Assembly: GCA_009784725.1 (NCBI GenBank) | Contig: WQXS01000024.1 | Location: 1 to 32,240, forward strand | Direction of reading: 5' to 3' | From: Oscillospiraceae bacterium | GTDB taxonomy: Bacteria; Bacillota; Clostridia; Oscillospirales; Oscillospiraceae | Length of the DNA: 32,240 nt | Shown here: one piece after another, positions 24,779 through 31,624 of the stretch | Numbering within the stretch: position 1 is the stretch's first letter | Layout of the letters: each line of letters begins with the position of its first letter | Program-made: the position numbers and the translations under genes | The notes under the pieces: generated by a model | What the model saw: only the letters and a program-made list of their open reading frames with translations | Told to the model about the DNA's origin: nothing | The model's database searches: none

Positions 24779-27001
24779 TTAACCTCTTGAAATACCCTGT
24801 TTTTTCTTTTCCTTTTTCTCTTCATACATAACGCTGTCAGCGCTGAGAACCGCTGATTCAAAGCATTCGTTTGTCAACTCAACAAGCACAATGCTGCCGA
24901 TGCTTGCCGAAACTTTATACGGATGCAGCTTTTTGTTATTATATTCATCAAGGCTGTCACGGATGCGTTTGATTAGAGTTATTCCGTCATTTTGTGACTT
25001 GATTGAAGATAAAACAACAAACTCATCTCCGCCCATTCTCCCTATAATATCCTCCTCGCGGAGTGTTTCCTTAAGGATTTTCGCAAGAACGCTGATTGCA
25101 ATATCTCCCTCCTGATGGCCGAAAGTATCATTAATGTGCTTTAAACCATCCATATCCATAAACATTACAATCGGAATCCCCTCGGAATTTCTCCTCATAT
25201 GCTGAAGCCTTGAGTAAGAAAACTGGAAAAATCCTCTTCTATTCAGCAGTCCCGTAAGCTCGTCGGTAATTGACAATGCCTGGATTTTTGATAATAAACC
25301 GGCACCCTTTACTGCGATTGAAACATTTGCTCTGAGTGATTCATAAACATCAACATGCACTCTTGAATCATACGGTAAAATCAATATACCCACTTCAATA
25401 TTTTCAAAGAATAACGGAAACAGCATTAATGCGCGCTGCCGGCTGTTAAAATCAAAACCGCCGATTGGTGAATAATCAGAGTATAAAATTGATGTACATT
25501 TATCGTCACTGACATAAAGCTCCTTATCACCGTCAAAGCCGACAACTTCCTCAATAGCCCTAACGGCAACCGGGTCATCGGATGCTATCTGGCTTCGGTA
25601 CAAACCGACCATTGCAAAATCCAACGAAAGCATCGGAAGCGATTTAAGCAATGCGTCGGCAAGCATTTTTATTTCAAACATGGAAACAATGCTGCTTACA
25701 ACTCTTCGCAGATTATTTCTAAAATCATTTAATGCAAAAGTAACATTTTTTTCACTTTTTATTTGAATGTCATAAATAAGAGTAGTTACACGTATTAGTG
25801 TTGATAGAACTGCGCGCGAATTTTCATCGTGTATAAATTTTTCGAACCCTGCCGTCAGAATGTTAATTATTTCATGCCATTTTGAATAATCCTCGGAATA
25901 ACGGCTGTAAGCGATTAATATTCCGTCAAACATACTTAAATAATCATCGCTGATAAACGGTTTTTCCACAGCTTTTTCTATCAGAGCCGAAACCCACCAT
26001 TCTATCTCCCGTTCCGGGATTTCATCTTTGAAAACACTTGCAAATCTGCGGCTTACAAATGAAAGAAGTGTCTCTGAATCTCCGGGTGTCTCATCATCCT
26101 GTTTCTCTTTGTCCTTAAAATCGTTCCCAAGGCAACCGCATGACTGACGCGCAAGAAATACAGGGGATACGTATGTAATTTCATCTACGGAAGAGCCGTT
26201 AATAATTTTATGAAGCTTTTCTATGCTTTCCGTGCCGATTTTGAAAAAGTTCTGTTGTACGGTACTTATCGAAGGGATAAATGTATCCGAACCTCTATCA
26301 TCATCAAAGCCTGTTGCGGCGGCATCCGACGGAATTAATATTCCTCTTAGTTTAAGCTCTCGCATTGCACCCATTGCGGTACCGTCATCACTTGCCGTAA
26401 TTGCATCAAATTCAATACCCCTATTTTCAATAAGCTCAATTATGGCATTGCGTCCGCCGTCCTGGGTAAAATTGCCCTGCAGAAGGTAATTTTCATTAAA
26501 TTCAATATTGTTTTCCAAAAGAGCTTCTTTATATCCTCTAAGGCGTTCTTCCGCCTCAGGATGCCCTTTCGGACCCATGATAAATACAATTTTTCTCTTG
26601 TTGTGTATCTTTATAAGATGATCAACAGCGTGGAAAATTCCGTTTCTGTTGTCGGTTATTACAGAAGGAACTCCTTCCGCAAAAAAGCAAATGGAAACTA
26701 CCGGTATCTTTTTACAAATTTCATTTATTCGTTTAACTAAATTGTCCGTTCCGATATTTGTGGCAATAAATCCGGAATAACAAATTAATCCGTCAAGTGA
26801 GGTGTTATTTTCAATTGCATTAAAACATGTTTCATAATGTGAAATATATTCATAATCAACGGTTTGATATGTACCGACATATACTGTCAGGTTAATATCA
26901 TGCGCTTTTGCAAAGCTGTTAATACCGTCTAAAACAGTGCGTTGACTGGAATCTTCGGGGGTTGCAATCAGAACACCAAAATGAAGCCGTTTATTATTCA
27001 C
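24779..27001 (-). CDS. LacI-like sensor / GAF-like / GGDEF diguanylate cyclase, paralogue D
   Basis: The first gene of the array, 740 residues: Cys288/Cys290 in RQSCGC, the REED inhibitory site and GGDEF at 657-661, with a cyclase domain almost the same as that of C. The sensor has features of its own, such as FIMGPKGHPEAEERLRGYKEAL where the others have FVKGPDGHPEAE or FIKGPDGHPEAE, and a different hinge (VCFFAEGVPSVITDN-like). Longer starts exist (ATG 27052, ATG 27016), but 27052 lies inside a TATAAT box. GTG 27001 has GGAG 9 nt upstream and gives the N-terminus matching the paralogues (VNNKRLHFGVL). The downstream guaA gene is 33 nt away. Together D and guaA form the promoter-proximal transcription unit. 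Confidence 0.87.
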   Translation of the reverse strand: MNNKRLHFGVLIATPEDSSQRTVLDGINSFAKAHDINLTVYVGTYQTVDYEYISHYETCFNAIENNTSLDGLICYSGFIATNIGTDNLVKRINEICKKIPVVSICFFAEGVPSVITDNRNGIFHAVDHLIKIHNKRKIVFIMGPKGHPEAEERLRGYKEALLENNIEFNENYLLQGNFTQDGGRNAIIELIENRGIEFDAITASDDGTAMGAMRELKLRGILIPSDAAATGFDDDRGSDTFIPSISTVQQNFFKIGTESIEKLHKIINGSSVDEITYVSPVFLARQSCGCLGNDFKDKEKQDDETPGDSETLLSFVSRRFASVFKDEIPEREIEWWVSALIEKAVEKPFISDDYLSMFDGILIAYSRYSEDYSKWHEIINILTAGFEKFIHDENSRAVLSTLIRVTTLIYDIQIKSEKNVTFALNDFRNNLRRVVSSIVSMFEIKMLADALLKSLPMLSLDFAMVGLYRSQIASDDPVAVRAIEEVVGFDGDKELYVSDDKCTSILYSDYSPIGGFDFNSRQRALMLFPLFFENIEVGILILPYDSRVHVDVYESLRANVSIAVKGAGLLSKIQALSITDELTGLLNRRGFFQFSYSRLQHMRRNSEGIPIVMFMDMDGLKHINDTFGHQEGDIAISVLAKILKETLREEDIIGRMGGDEFVVLSSIKSQNDGITLIKRIRDSLDEYNNKKLHPYKVSASIGSIVLVELTNECFESAVLSADSVMYEEKKEKKKQGISRG

Positions 27002-27050
27002 GTCACACATCTCCATAAAATCGTTGTTGGAAAATAATCTGTCATTTTGC

Positions 27051-27080
27051 ATTATAACAAAAAAAGTGTAAAAAAAACAA
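27051..27080 (-). promoter_or_regulatory. promoter of paralogue D and guaA
   Basis: Minus strand TTGTTT, 18 nt, TATAAT. The predicted transcript start near 27044 leaves a leader of about 43 nt before GTG 27001 and excludes the ATG at 27052. Confidence 0.5.
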
Positions 27081-27100
27081 TGATTATAAGAAGAAAACTG

Positions 27101-27130
27101 TTGACCGCTAATTATTCAGTGTGTTATAAT
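27101..27130 (+). promoter_or_regulatory. strong promoter of the rpmG-secE-nusG-rplK-rplA operon
   Basis: TTGACC, 18 nt, TATAAT preceded by TGT (extended -10). The predicted transcript start is about 27137, giving a leader of roughly 210 nt before rpmG. The promoter is divergent from that of paralogue D. Confidence 0.75.
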
Positions 27131-27243
27131 CCACTTTACCTGTCGGCAGACGGGTTCATTTTTCGAGCGAAGAATATACCGGCATCAGATTATATGTTCT
27201 TAGTTTGTGAATCCATTTCTGCCAAATAACACAGGAAGGCAAA

Positions 27244-27328
27244 GCAACCGGATGAATATTAACGAGAATTATTCACAGGTTACTTAACGCAACCGGATGA
27301 ATATTATCAGGGATTATTCATAGGGTAC
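27244..27328 (+). repeat. two 40-nt imperfect direct repeats in the rpmG leader, each hairpin-forming
   Basis: Copies at 27244-27283 and 27289-27328 share GCAACCGGATGAATATTA and then diverge while keeping ATTATTCAnAGG and GTAC or TTAC. In each, TGAATA can pair with TATTCA over a short loop; in the first copy AACC can also pair with GGTT. The second copy ends 7 nt before the rpmG ribosome binding site (27335). The rest of the leader (27137-27243) shows nothing I recognise. Confidence 0.65.
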
Positions 27329-27348
27329 GGAGCAAAGGAGGTGCCGCA

Positions 27349-27498
27349 ATGAGGATAAAGATTACCCTCAGATGTAACGAGTGTAAGCAAAGAAACTACA
27401 ACACTACAAAGAACAAAAAAAATACCCCCGACCGGCTGGAAATGAATAAGTATTGCCGGTTCTGCCGCAAACACACCGTTCATAGTGAAACGAAATAA
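27349..27498 (+). CDS. rpmG: 50S ribosomal protein L33
   Basis: A 49-residue ribosomal protein with the L33 sequence [23 protein letters not shown] and the end [16 protein letters not shown]. It has two CxxC pairs (CNEC and CRFC), so it is the zinc-binding C+ form; Firmicutes often keep both a zinc and a zinc-free version and switch between them under zinc shortage. The start has a perfect AAGGAGG at 27335-27341 with 7-nt spacing. It is the first gene before secE-nusG, the usual Firmicutes order. It is too short for many gene finders but unambiguous. Confidence 0.95.
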   Translation: MRIKITLRCNECKQRNYNTTKNKKNTPDRLEMNKYCRFCRKHTVHSETK

Positions 27499-27515
27499 GC
27501 GGGAGGAGAAGCATA

Positions 27516-27824
27516 ATGTCAGACGATAAAATCGAAAAACTGGAAACTCCGACCCCGGCAGATTCCAAAACTCCGGCAACAACCAAAAAACGCAGGGTAA
27601 AAGGCAGCAACCGCATTGCCAAGTGGTTTCGCGAAATGCGAAGCGAGCTTAGAAAAGTTGTATGGCCCACACCAAAACAAATTGTAAACAATACATTTGT
27701 TGCGTTAACGGTCATGTCCTGTGCTGCGATTTTAATTTGGATTCTGGATTTAATCGCCGGAGAAATATTTATAGCAATTATTACTTATGTCCCGAGTATC
27801 CCAAGATTAATTCAAGGGTGGTAA
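27516..27824 (+). CDS. secE: preprotein translocase subunit SecE
   Basis: The small essential membrane subunit that clamps the SecY channel. The 102 residues comprise a charged, Pro/Thr-rich N-terminal tail (1-30), the conserved amphipathic segment FREMRSELRKVVWPTPKQ (about 39-56) and one transmembrane helix (about 62-85). The single-span layout is the Firmicutes type; the tail of about 35 residues before the conserved part is somewhat long. GGAGGAG precedes ATG 27516, and the gap to rpmG is 17 nt. Confidence 0.95.
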   Translation: MSDDKIEKLETPTPADSKTPATTKKRRVKGSNRIAKWFREMRSELRKVVWPTPKQIVNNTFVALTVMSCAAILIWILDLIAGEIFIAIITYVPSIPRLIQGW

Positions 27825-27829
27825 AACCA

Positions 27830-28348
27830 ATGGAAGAAGCAAAATGGTATGTAGTCCATACATACTCCGGTTATGAAAATGCTGTAGCCGCTACAATTGA
27901 AAAAGCTGCAGAAAACCGTAAAATGCAAGATCAGATTCTTGAAGTAAAGATACCTACGGAAACAGTAACAGAAATCCACGAATCAACAACAAAAACAGTA
28001 GAACGCAAAACATTTCCGGGTTATGTGCTTATAAAAATGCATATGAACGATGTAAGCTGGCATCTTGTCAGAAACGTACGCGGTGTCACAGGCTTTGTCG
28101 GTTCAGCAAATAAAGCAATACCGTTGTCTGAAGACGAAATAATCAACCTTGGAATTGAAAGACATGAAATAGTTGTCGGCTTTGAAGTCGGCAGCACAGT
28201 TAAGGTAGTTGACGGCCCGCTTGAAGGTTTCCTCGGAAATGTTGAAGAAATCGAATTTGATAAGAGCAGGGCCCGCGTCATCGTATCAATGTTCGGAAGA
28301 GAGACACCGGTCGATTTGGATTTCGACCAGATAGAACCAATAGAGTAA
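27830..28348 (+). CDS. nusG: transcription termination/antitermination protein NusG
   Basis: A 172-residue transcription elongation factor that binds RNA polymerase and links it to ribosomes or Rho. The N-terminal NGN domain begins [15 protein letters not shown] and contains [12 protein letters not shown] and [12 protein letters not shown]. The C-terminal KOW domain has [21 protein letters not shown] and ends in the usual [21 protein letters not shown] 27830 is 5 nt after the secE stop and has AAGGGTGG upstream; the longer open frame back to 27662 lies inside secE and is not the start. Length is normal for the family (about 175). Confidence 0.96.
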   Translation: MEEAKWYVVHTYSGYENAVAATIEKAAENRKMQDQILEVKIPTETVTEIHESTTKTVERKTFPGYVLIKMHMNDVSWHLVRNVRGVTGFVGSANKAIPLSEDEIINLGIERHEIVVGFEVGSTVKVVDGPLEGFLGNVEEIEFDKSRARVIVSMFGRETPVDLDFDQIEPIE

Positions 28349-28427
28349 TTGTTTTTGCAAGTGGGAGGAGCATAAATATTTATATGTTCCGATTAAATCA
28401 CCACATATTATTAGGAGGTGCACGAAA

Positions 28428-28856
28428 GTGGCACAAAAAGCAATAGGAATAATAAAACTCCAGATTCCCGCCGGTAAAGCAACACCGGCACCACCCGTCG
28501 GACCTGCGCTCGGTCAGCACGGTGTTAACATAGGTCAGTTTACAAAAGATTTTAATGAGCGTACAAAAAATGACGAAGGGCTTATAATTCCCGTAGTCAT
28601 TACAGTTTATGCAGACCGCAGTTTTTCGTTTATAACAAAAACACCGCCTGCATCTGTTCTTCTTAAAAAAGCATGCAATCTTGAAAAAGCATCGGGTCAG
28701 CCTCATATGGATAAGGTTGCGACGATATCCAAGGACGAGGTCCGTAAGATTGCAGAACTTAAAATGCCCGACCTTAATGCAGCCGATATTGATACAGCAA
28801 TGAGCATGGTTGCAGGGACAGCACGCAGCATGGGCATAACGGTAGCGGAGGGTTAA
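28428..28856 (+). CDS. rplK: 50S ribosomal protein L11
   Basis: A 142-residue protein of the GTPase-associated centre of the ribosome, bound to the 23S rRNA together with L10. It shows the family signatures [26 protein letters not shown], the proline-rich [12 protein letters not shown] and the C-terminal [13 protein letters not shown]. The start is GTG 28428, with AGGAGGTG 8 nt upstream. A 79-nt gap separates it from nusG and contains a second good ribosome binding site (28363-28370) with a 20-codon open frame running into the gene. Confidence 0.97.
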   Translation: MAQKAIGIIKLQIPAGKATPAPPVGPALGQHGVNIGQFTKDFNERTKNDEGLIIPVVITVYADRSFSFITKTPPASVLLKKACNLEKASGQPHMDKVATISKDEVRKIAELKMPDLNAADIDTAMSMVAGTARSMGITVAEG

Positions 28857-28859
28857 GAT

Positions 28860-29552
28860 ATGTTTAGAGGAAAGAACTACAAAGAGAGTGCAAAACTCGT
28901 AGACAGAACCCAACTTTATGATCCCGCTGACGCATTTGATATTGTGATTAAAGCATCAAAAGCAAAGTTTGACGAAACCGTCGAACTTCATATTAAGCTT
29001 GGTGTTGACTCACGTCATGCCGACCAACAGGTACGCGGCGCAATCGTTCTTCCGCACGGAACAGGCAGGTCACAAAGAGTACTTGTTTTCTGCAAAGAAG
29101 AGCGTGTAGACGAAGCTCTTAAAGCAGGAGCGGATTTTGCAGGCGGACAGGATTTGGTTGATCGTATTCAAAAGGAAAACTTCTTCGATTATGACGTAGT
29201 TGTTGCAACTCCGGACATGATGAGTGTTGTAGGTCGCCTCGGTAAGGTTCTCGGACCGAAAGGTTTAATGCCGACACCAAAAGCCGGCACGGTAACACCA
29301 AATATTGAACAGGCAATATCGGAAATAAAAGCCGGTAAAATAGAATACCGCCTTGATAAAACAAATATCATCCACTGCCCGATAGGCAAGGTTTCATTCG
29401 GAAAAGAAAAGCTTGTTGACAACTATCAAACACTGCTCGATGCCGTGAACAAAGCAAAACCCGCAGCAGCAAAAGGACAATACATAAAAAGCTGCGTAAC
29501 AGCCTCAACAATGGGTCCCGGTGTAAAAATTAATGCGTTGAAACAGGCATAA
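28860..29552 (+). CDS. rplA: 50S ribosomal protein L1
   Basis: The 230-residue protein of the ribosomal L1 stalk, which in many bacteria also represses translation of its own operon by binding the mRNA. Motifs include [30 protein letters not shown], the conserved [30 protein letters not shown] and the C-terminal [15 protein letters not shown] 28860 is 3 nt after the rplK stop, with GGAGG inside the end of rplK, so the two are coupled. A terminator follows directly; rplJ and rplL, the usual next genes, are not there. Confidence 0.97.
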   Translation: MFRGKNYKESAKLVDRTQLYDPADAFDIVIKASKAKFDETVELHIKLGVDSRHADQQVRGAIVLPHGTGRSQRVLVFCKEERVDEALKAGADFAGGQDLVDRIQKENFFDYDVVVATPDMMSVVGRLGKVLGPKGLMPTPKAGTVTPNIEQAISEIKAGKIEYRLDKTNIIHCPIGKVSFGKEKLVDNYQTLLDAVNKAKPAAAKGQYIKSCVTASTMGPGVKINALKQA

Positions 29553-29564
29553 CATGCCTCAGAT

Positions 29565-29598
29565 GTGGTCGCCCTCAGAGTGAGGGCGACCACTTTTT
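29565..29598 (+). terminator. Rho-independent terminator of the ribosomal protein operon
   Basis: A perfect 13-bp stem (GTGGTCGCCCTCA and its complement) with a GAG loop and a TTTTT tail. On the minus strand no T-run follows, so it mainly serves rplA. Confidence 0.92.
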
Positions 29599-30256
29599 AT
29601 ATCAACTGCTGTTCGTTAATAATCAGCTTAAATTCCAGGTTTAACCTTTCAGCTGCTTTTCTGCACATTATCATACGCCCGAGGAATATTTCAAAATAAT
29701 CCATAACAGAGCCGTACTTAGTATCAACCGTAAGCTTCAGTTTAATTAAAGAATGTTCTTCGTTTATTTTTAAAACAGATTTTTTGACCGAATAATTTAC
29801 CCTGTCGTGAATATCAAAACTCGAAATCTCCGTATTTCTCACCCTTGAGCGTCTGACATCGGATTTGTCGGCAAGAATCAAAGCGGCACTTACATGGTCT
29901 ACAGGTACGCCTGTACCTTCATCGTGATTACCGATGGCAGTTGTAACCGTGGCAATTTCGGCAGCTTCAAACCCGAGGTCTTCAAGAATGTTAAAGACCA
30001 TAACAGCCCCCGAAAGTGAGTGGTTTTCTCTGTTTACCAGATTACCGATATCATGCAGATACCCCGAAATCTGAGCAAGCTGGGCATCACGCTCGGGATA
30101 ACCGAGTGTCCTTAATATATAACCCGCATCTTCGGCTGTACGTGTTACATGAGCAAAGCTATGCTCGGTATAACCCAGCGCACATAAAGACTCGTCTGCT
30201 TTTGTGATGTATGTGTTTACGTCGTCATTATTTTTTATATCTTCAAATGTAAGCAT
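29597..30256 (-). CDS. HD-domain protein, predicted metal-dependent phosphohydrolase
   Basis: A 219-residue cytoplasmic protein. Residues about 30-140 form an HD domain: His36 (SFAHV), His68-Asp69 (GYLHDIGNL), His79 (ENHS), His111 (IGNHDEG) and Asp130 (ILADKSDVRRSRVR). The extra histidines between the HD and the last Asp suggest a two-metal site as in HD phosphodiesterases. The conserved DKSDVRRSRVRN segment is typical of a group of small clostridial HD proteins with no known substrate. The C-terminal 75 residues (KLKLTVDTKYGSVMDYFEIFLGRM) form a separate small domain. The ATG has GGAGAGG 12 nt upstream. It is divergent from the adenosyltransferase. A nucleotide or cyclic dinucleotide is a possible substrate, but nothing here proves it. 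Confidence 0.85.
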   Translation of the reverse strand: MLTFEDIKNNDDVNTYITKADESLCALGYTEHSFAHVTRTAEDAGYILRTLGYPERDAQLAQISGYLHDIGNLVNRENHSLSGAVMVFNILEDLGFEAAEIATVTTAIGNHDEGTGVPVDHVSAALILADKSDVRRSRVRNTEISSFDIHDRVNYSVKKSVLKINEEHSLIKLKLTVDTKYGSVMDYFEIFLGRMIMCRKAAERLNLEFKLIINEQQLI

Positions 30257-30264
30257 ATGTTATA

Positions 30265-30293
30265 TTTACCTCTCCGTTTACAAATGTTATACT
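30265..30293 (+). promoter_or_regulatory. promoter of the adenosyltransferase gene
   Basis: TTTACC, 17 nt, TATACT with a TGT extended -10. The predicted transcript start near 30300 lies after the ATG at 30295, which supports ATG 30331 as the true start. Confidence 0.55.
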
Positions 30294-30330
30294 GGTGCAT
30301 AGTATACTATATGAAAGGTATAAACTGCAA

Positions 30331-30864
30331 ATGCCCGAAAAAGGATTTATACATATATATTATGGCGACGGGAAAGGCAAAACAACTGCTGCTCTCGGTC
30401 TTGCTGTCAGAGCAGCCGGATGCGGCAAGAAGGTTGTTATTGCACAGTTTCTCAAAGGATGGAATTGCGGGGAGCACAACACATTAATGGAATTACCTAA
30501 TATTAAAATGTTATGTGCAAAACCTGCAAGTAATAAGTTTGTCAATGAAATGAATGATGAAGAAAGGTTATTAACCGAAGCATCACAAAATGAATGTTTA
30601 AATGAAGCTCTTGAACTGGTTGAAAAGGGTGACTGCGATGTGCTGATACTGGACGAAATTATTGACACACTTGAAATGGGTGTTGTTGATGTAAAATTGT
30701 TTGAAAAAGCGGTATATGAGAAAGCGAATAAGTTAGAGCTTGTGCTTACAGGTCATAATCCCGACCTACAATTACTTAAGCAGGCAGACTATGTAACAGA
30801 AATGGTAAAACATAAGCACCCGTACGATGCAGGGATTAATGCAAGAAAAGGTATTGAGTTTTAG
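30331..30864 (+). CDS. cobO: cob(I)yrinic acid a,c-diamide adenosyltransferase (CobO/BtuR type)
   Basis: Transfers the adenosyl group of ATP to reduced cobalt in corrinoids, giving adenosylcobalamin. The 177 residues show the CobA/CobO/BtuR pattern: P-loop YGDGKGKTTAALG at 11-23, QFLKGW, the Walker-B-like CDVLILDEIIDTLEMGVVD, LVLTGHNPDLQLL and the C-terminal KHPYDAGINARKGIEF. The open frame also offers ATG 30295, but the family starts just before the P-loop strand and ATG 30331 has GAAAGG upstream. No other cobalamin genes are in view, so it may serve salvage of imported corrinoids. Confidence 0.93.
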   Translation: MPEKGFIHIYYGDGKGKTTAALGLAVRAAGCGKKVVIAQFLKGWNCGEHNTLMELPNIKMLCAKPASNKFVNEMNDEERLLTEASQNECLNEALELVEKGDCDVLILDEIIDTLEMGVVDVKLFEKAVYEKANKLELVLTGHNPDLQLLKQADYVTEMVKHKHPYDAGINARKGIEF

Positions 30865-30938
30865 GGCAATGATACGATAATTAATAATGAAATGCTTTTC
30901 TTTATTACCAAGAGCTGCCATTTTTACCATGTAAAGTA

Positions 30939-30967
30939 TTGCAAAGCAATTCAGTGTATGTTACAAT
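30939..30967 (+). promoter_or_regulatory. promoter of the tRNA pair
   Basis: TTGCAA, 17 nt, TACAAT with a TGT extended -10. The predicted transcript start is near 30974, 14-15 nt before tRNA-His. The stretch from 30865 to 30938 shows nothing else. Confidence 0.7.
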
Positions 30968-30988
30968 TCCATGTGTTTCGTTTATATG

Positions 30989-31065
30989 GTGGGTGTAGCT
31001 CAGTTGGTTAGAGCACTGGATTGTGGTTCCAGGGGTCGTGGGTTCGAATCCCATCATCCACCCCA
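30989..31065 (+). tRNA. tRNA-His (GTG)
   Basis: A complete cloverleaf: acceptor GTGGGTG with CATCCAC, D-arm AGCTCAGTTGGTTAGAGC, anticodon stem CTGGA/TCCAG with anticodon GTG at 31023-31025, T-arm GGGTTCGAATCCC, and an encoded CCA end. The base before position 1 (30988) is G and the discriminator is C, the G-1:C73 pair that identifies tRNA-His. The two genes of this tRNA unit are 73 nt apart with no promoter seen between them. Confidence 0.97.
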
Positions 31066-31138
31066 TAAACTGAGATAAAGACAAAATTAAAGAACAACCT
31101 TTTACCACATTTCGCAAACCATTGATATAACTAAATAT

Positions 31139-31213
31139 TGGGCTGTCGCCAAGCGGTAAGGCACCAGACTTTGACTCTGGCATTCGTTGGTTCAAATCCA
31201 GCCAGCCCAGCCA
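31139..31213 (+). tRNA. tRNA-Gln (TTG)
   Basis: A complete cloverleaf: acceptor TGGGCTG with CAGCCCA, anticodon stem CCAGA/TCTGG around CTTTGAC with anticodon TTG at 31171-31173, T-arm GTTGG/CCAGC with TTCAAAT, discriminator G and encoded CCA. Its 3' end is repeated in inverted orientation at 31247-31263. Confidence 0.97.
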
Positions 31214-31263
31214 TAGAAGAGACCCGACAACAGTAGTTGTCGGTTTTCTTCTATGGCTGGGCT
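31204..31263 (+). repeat. inverted repeat joining the 3' end of tRNA-Gln to sequence beyond its terminator
   Basis: Arms of 17 nt (31204-31220, beginning with the acceptor strand and CCA of the tRNA, and 31247-31263) are perfect complements. Between them sits a smaller hairpin (CCGACAAC/GTTGTCGG) with TTTTCTT. The whole forms one long stem that competes with the acceptor stem. Confidence 0.85.
31224..31250 (+). terminator. Rho-independent terminator of the tRNA unit
   Basis: An 8-bp stem CCGACAAC/GTTGTCGG with AGTA loop, followed by TTTTCTT, 11 nt after the tRNA-Gln CCA. Confidence 0.85.
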
Positions 31264-31280
31264 TGACCAGCCTAACACGA

Positions 31281-31312
31281 ACACCTGCAATAGCAATGAT
31301 TGCGGGTGTTTT
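31281..31312 (+). terminator. second terminator-like hairpin after the tRNAs
   Basis: ACACCTGCAAT pairs with ATTGCGGGTGT (one T-G pair) around a 7-nt loop, followed by TTTTCTG. It is probably a back-up terminator, or belongs to an element inserted at the tRNA. Confidence 0.65.
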
Positions 31313-31574
31313 CTGTTGAGAGATTTTACTCGTTAAATATCGCAAAAAACCGCAATTTTTTGCAAAGATGCAAGTCAGATGCAAGTCAAAATTCTGAACT
31401 GGAAATTACAAAAAATCTATGATAAACTTCTAAGGCGTGGTATTGTTATTTTCTTAATCGATATAATTTTTAACGATATCACGGTAGGGAACATTATTAG
31501 CTGAAGCAGTGCTAATCATTCTATAAACACAGATAATTTATAATAATTGAAACAGTTAATTTATTGACAGTTCG
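31313..31574. other. AT-rich non-coding stretch with a tandem 11-mer
   Basis: No gene is seen between the tRNA terminators and the small gene at 31625. The only features are two back-to-back copies of GATGCAAGTCA (31367-31377 and 31378-31388), an imperfect GCAAAAAACCGCAATTTTTTGC hairpin region just before them, and a rising AT content. Such sites next to a tRNA 3' end may mark an integration boundary. Confidence 0.4.
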
Positions 31575-31583
31575 TGCTATAAT
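31575..31583 (+). promoter_or_regulatory. extended -10 promoter of the DUF5678-like gene
   Basis: TGCTATAAT is a perfect extended -10 element 41 nt before ATG 31625. A TTGACA at 31564-31569 is too close to be its -35 box; it could serve a weaker -10 (TATTAA, 31586-31591). Confidence 0.5.
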
Positions 31584-31624
31584 TATATTAAATAGAAAGT
31601 GGTTACTGATTGCGAGGTGTTATT

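Noticed and set aside
16706-27001. LacI-family transcriptional repressors
   Set aside because: The effector-binding core is LacI-like but all four lack the N-terminal helix-turn-helix and carry a complete GGDEF domain instead.
27662-27829. Extended N-terminus for NusG
   Set aside because: The extension lies wholly within secE in another frame; ATG 27830 has a ribosome binding site and gives the normal NusG start.
28398-28913. 171-residue minus-strand frame opposite rplK
   Set aside because: A shadow of rplK codon usage with a Cys-rich, implausible composition; no ribosome binding site.
30905-31384. 159-residue open frame on the minus strand over the tRNA region
   Set aside because: It is the reverse complement of tRNA-Gln and tRNA-His; segments like WLDLNQRMPESKSGALPLGD and GFEPTTPGTTIQCSNQLSYTH are classic spurious translations of tRNA genes.
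31564-31583. TTGACA and TATAAT as one promoter
   Set aside because: Only 8 nt separate the boxes, far from the needed 16-18; the TATAAT works better as an extended -10 element alone.
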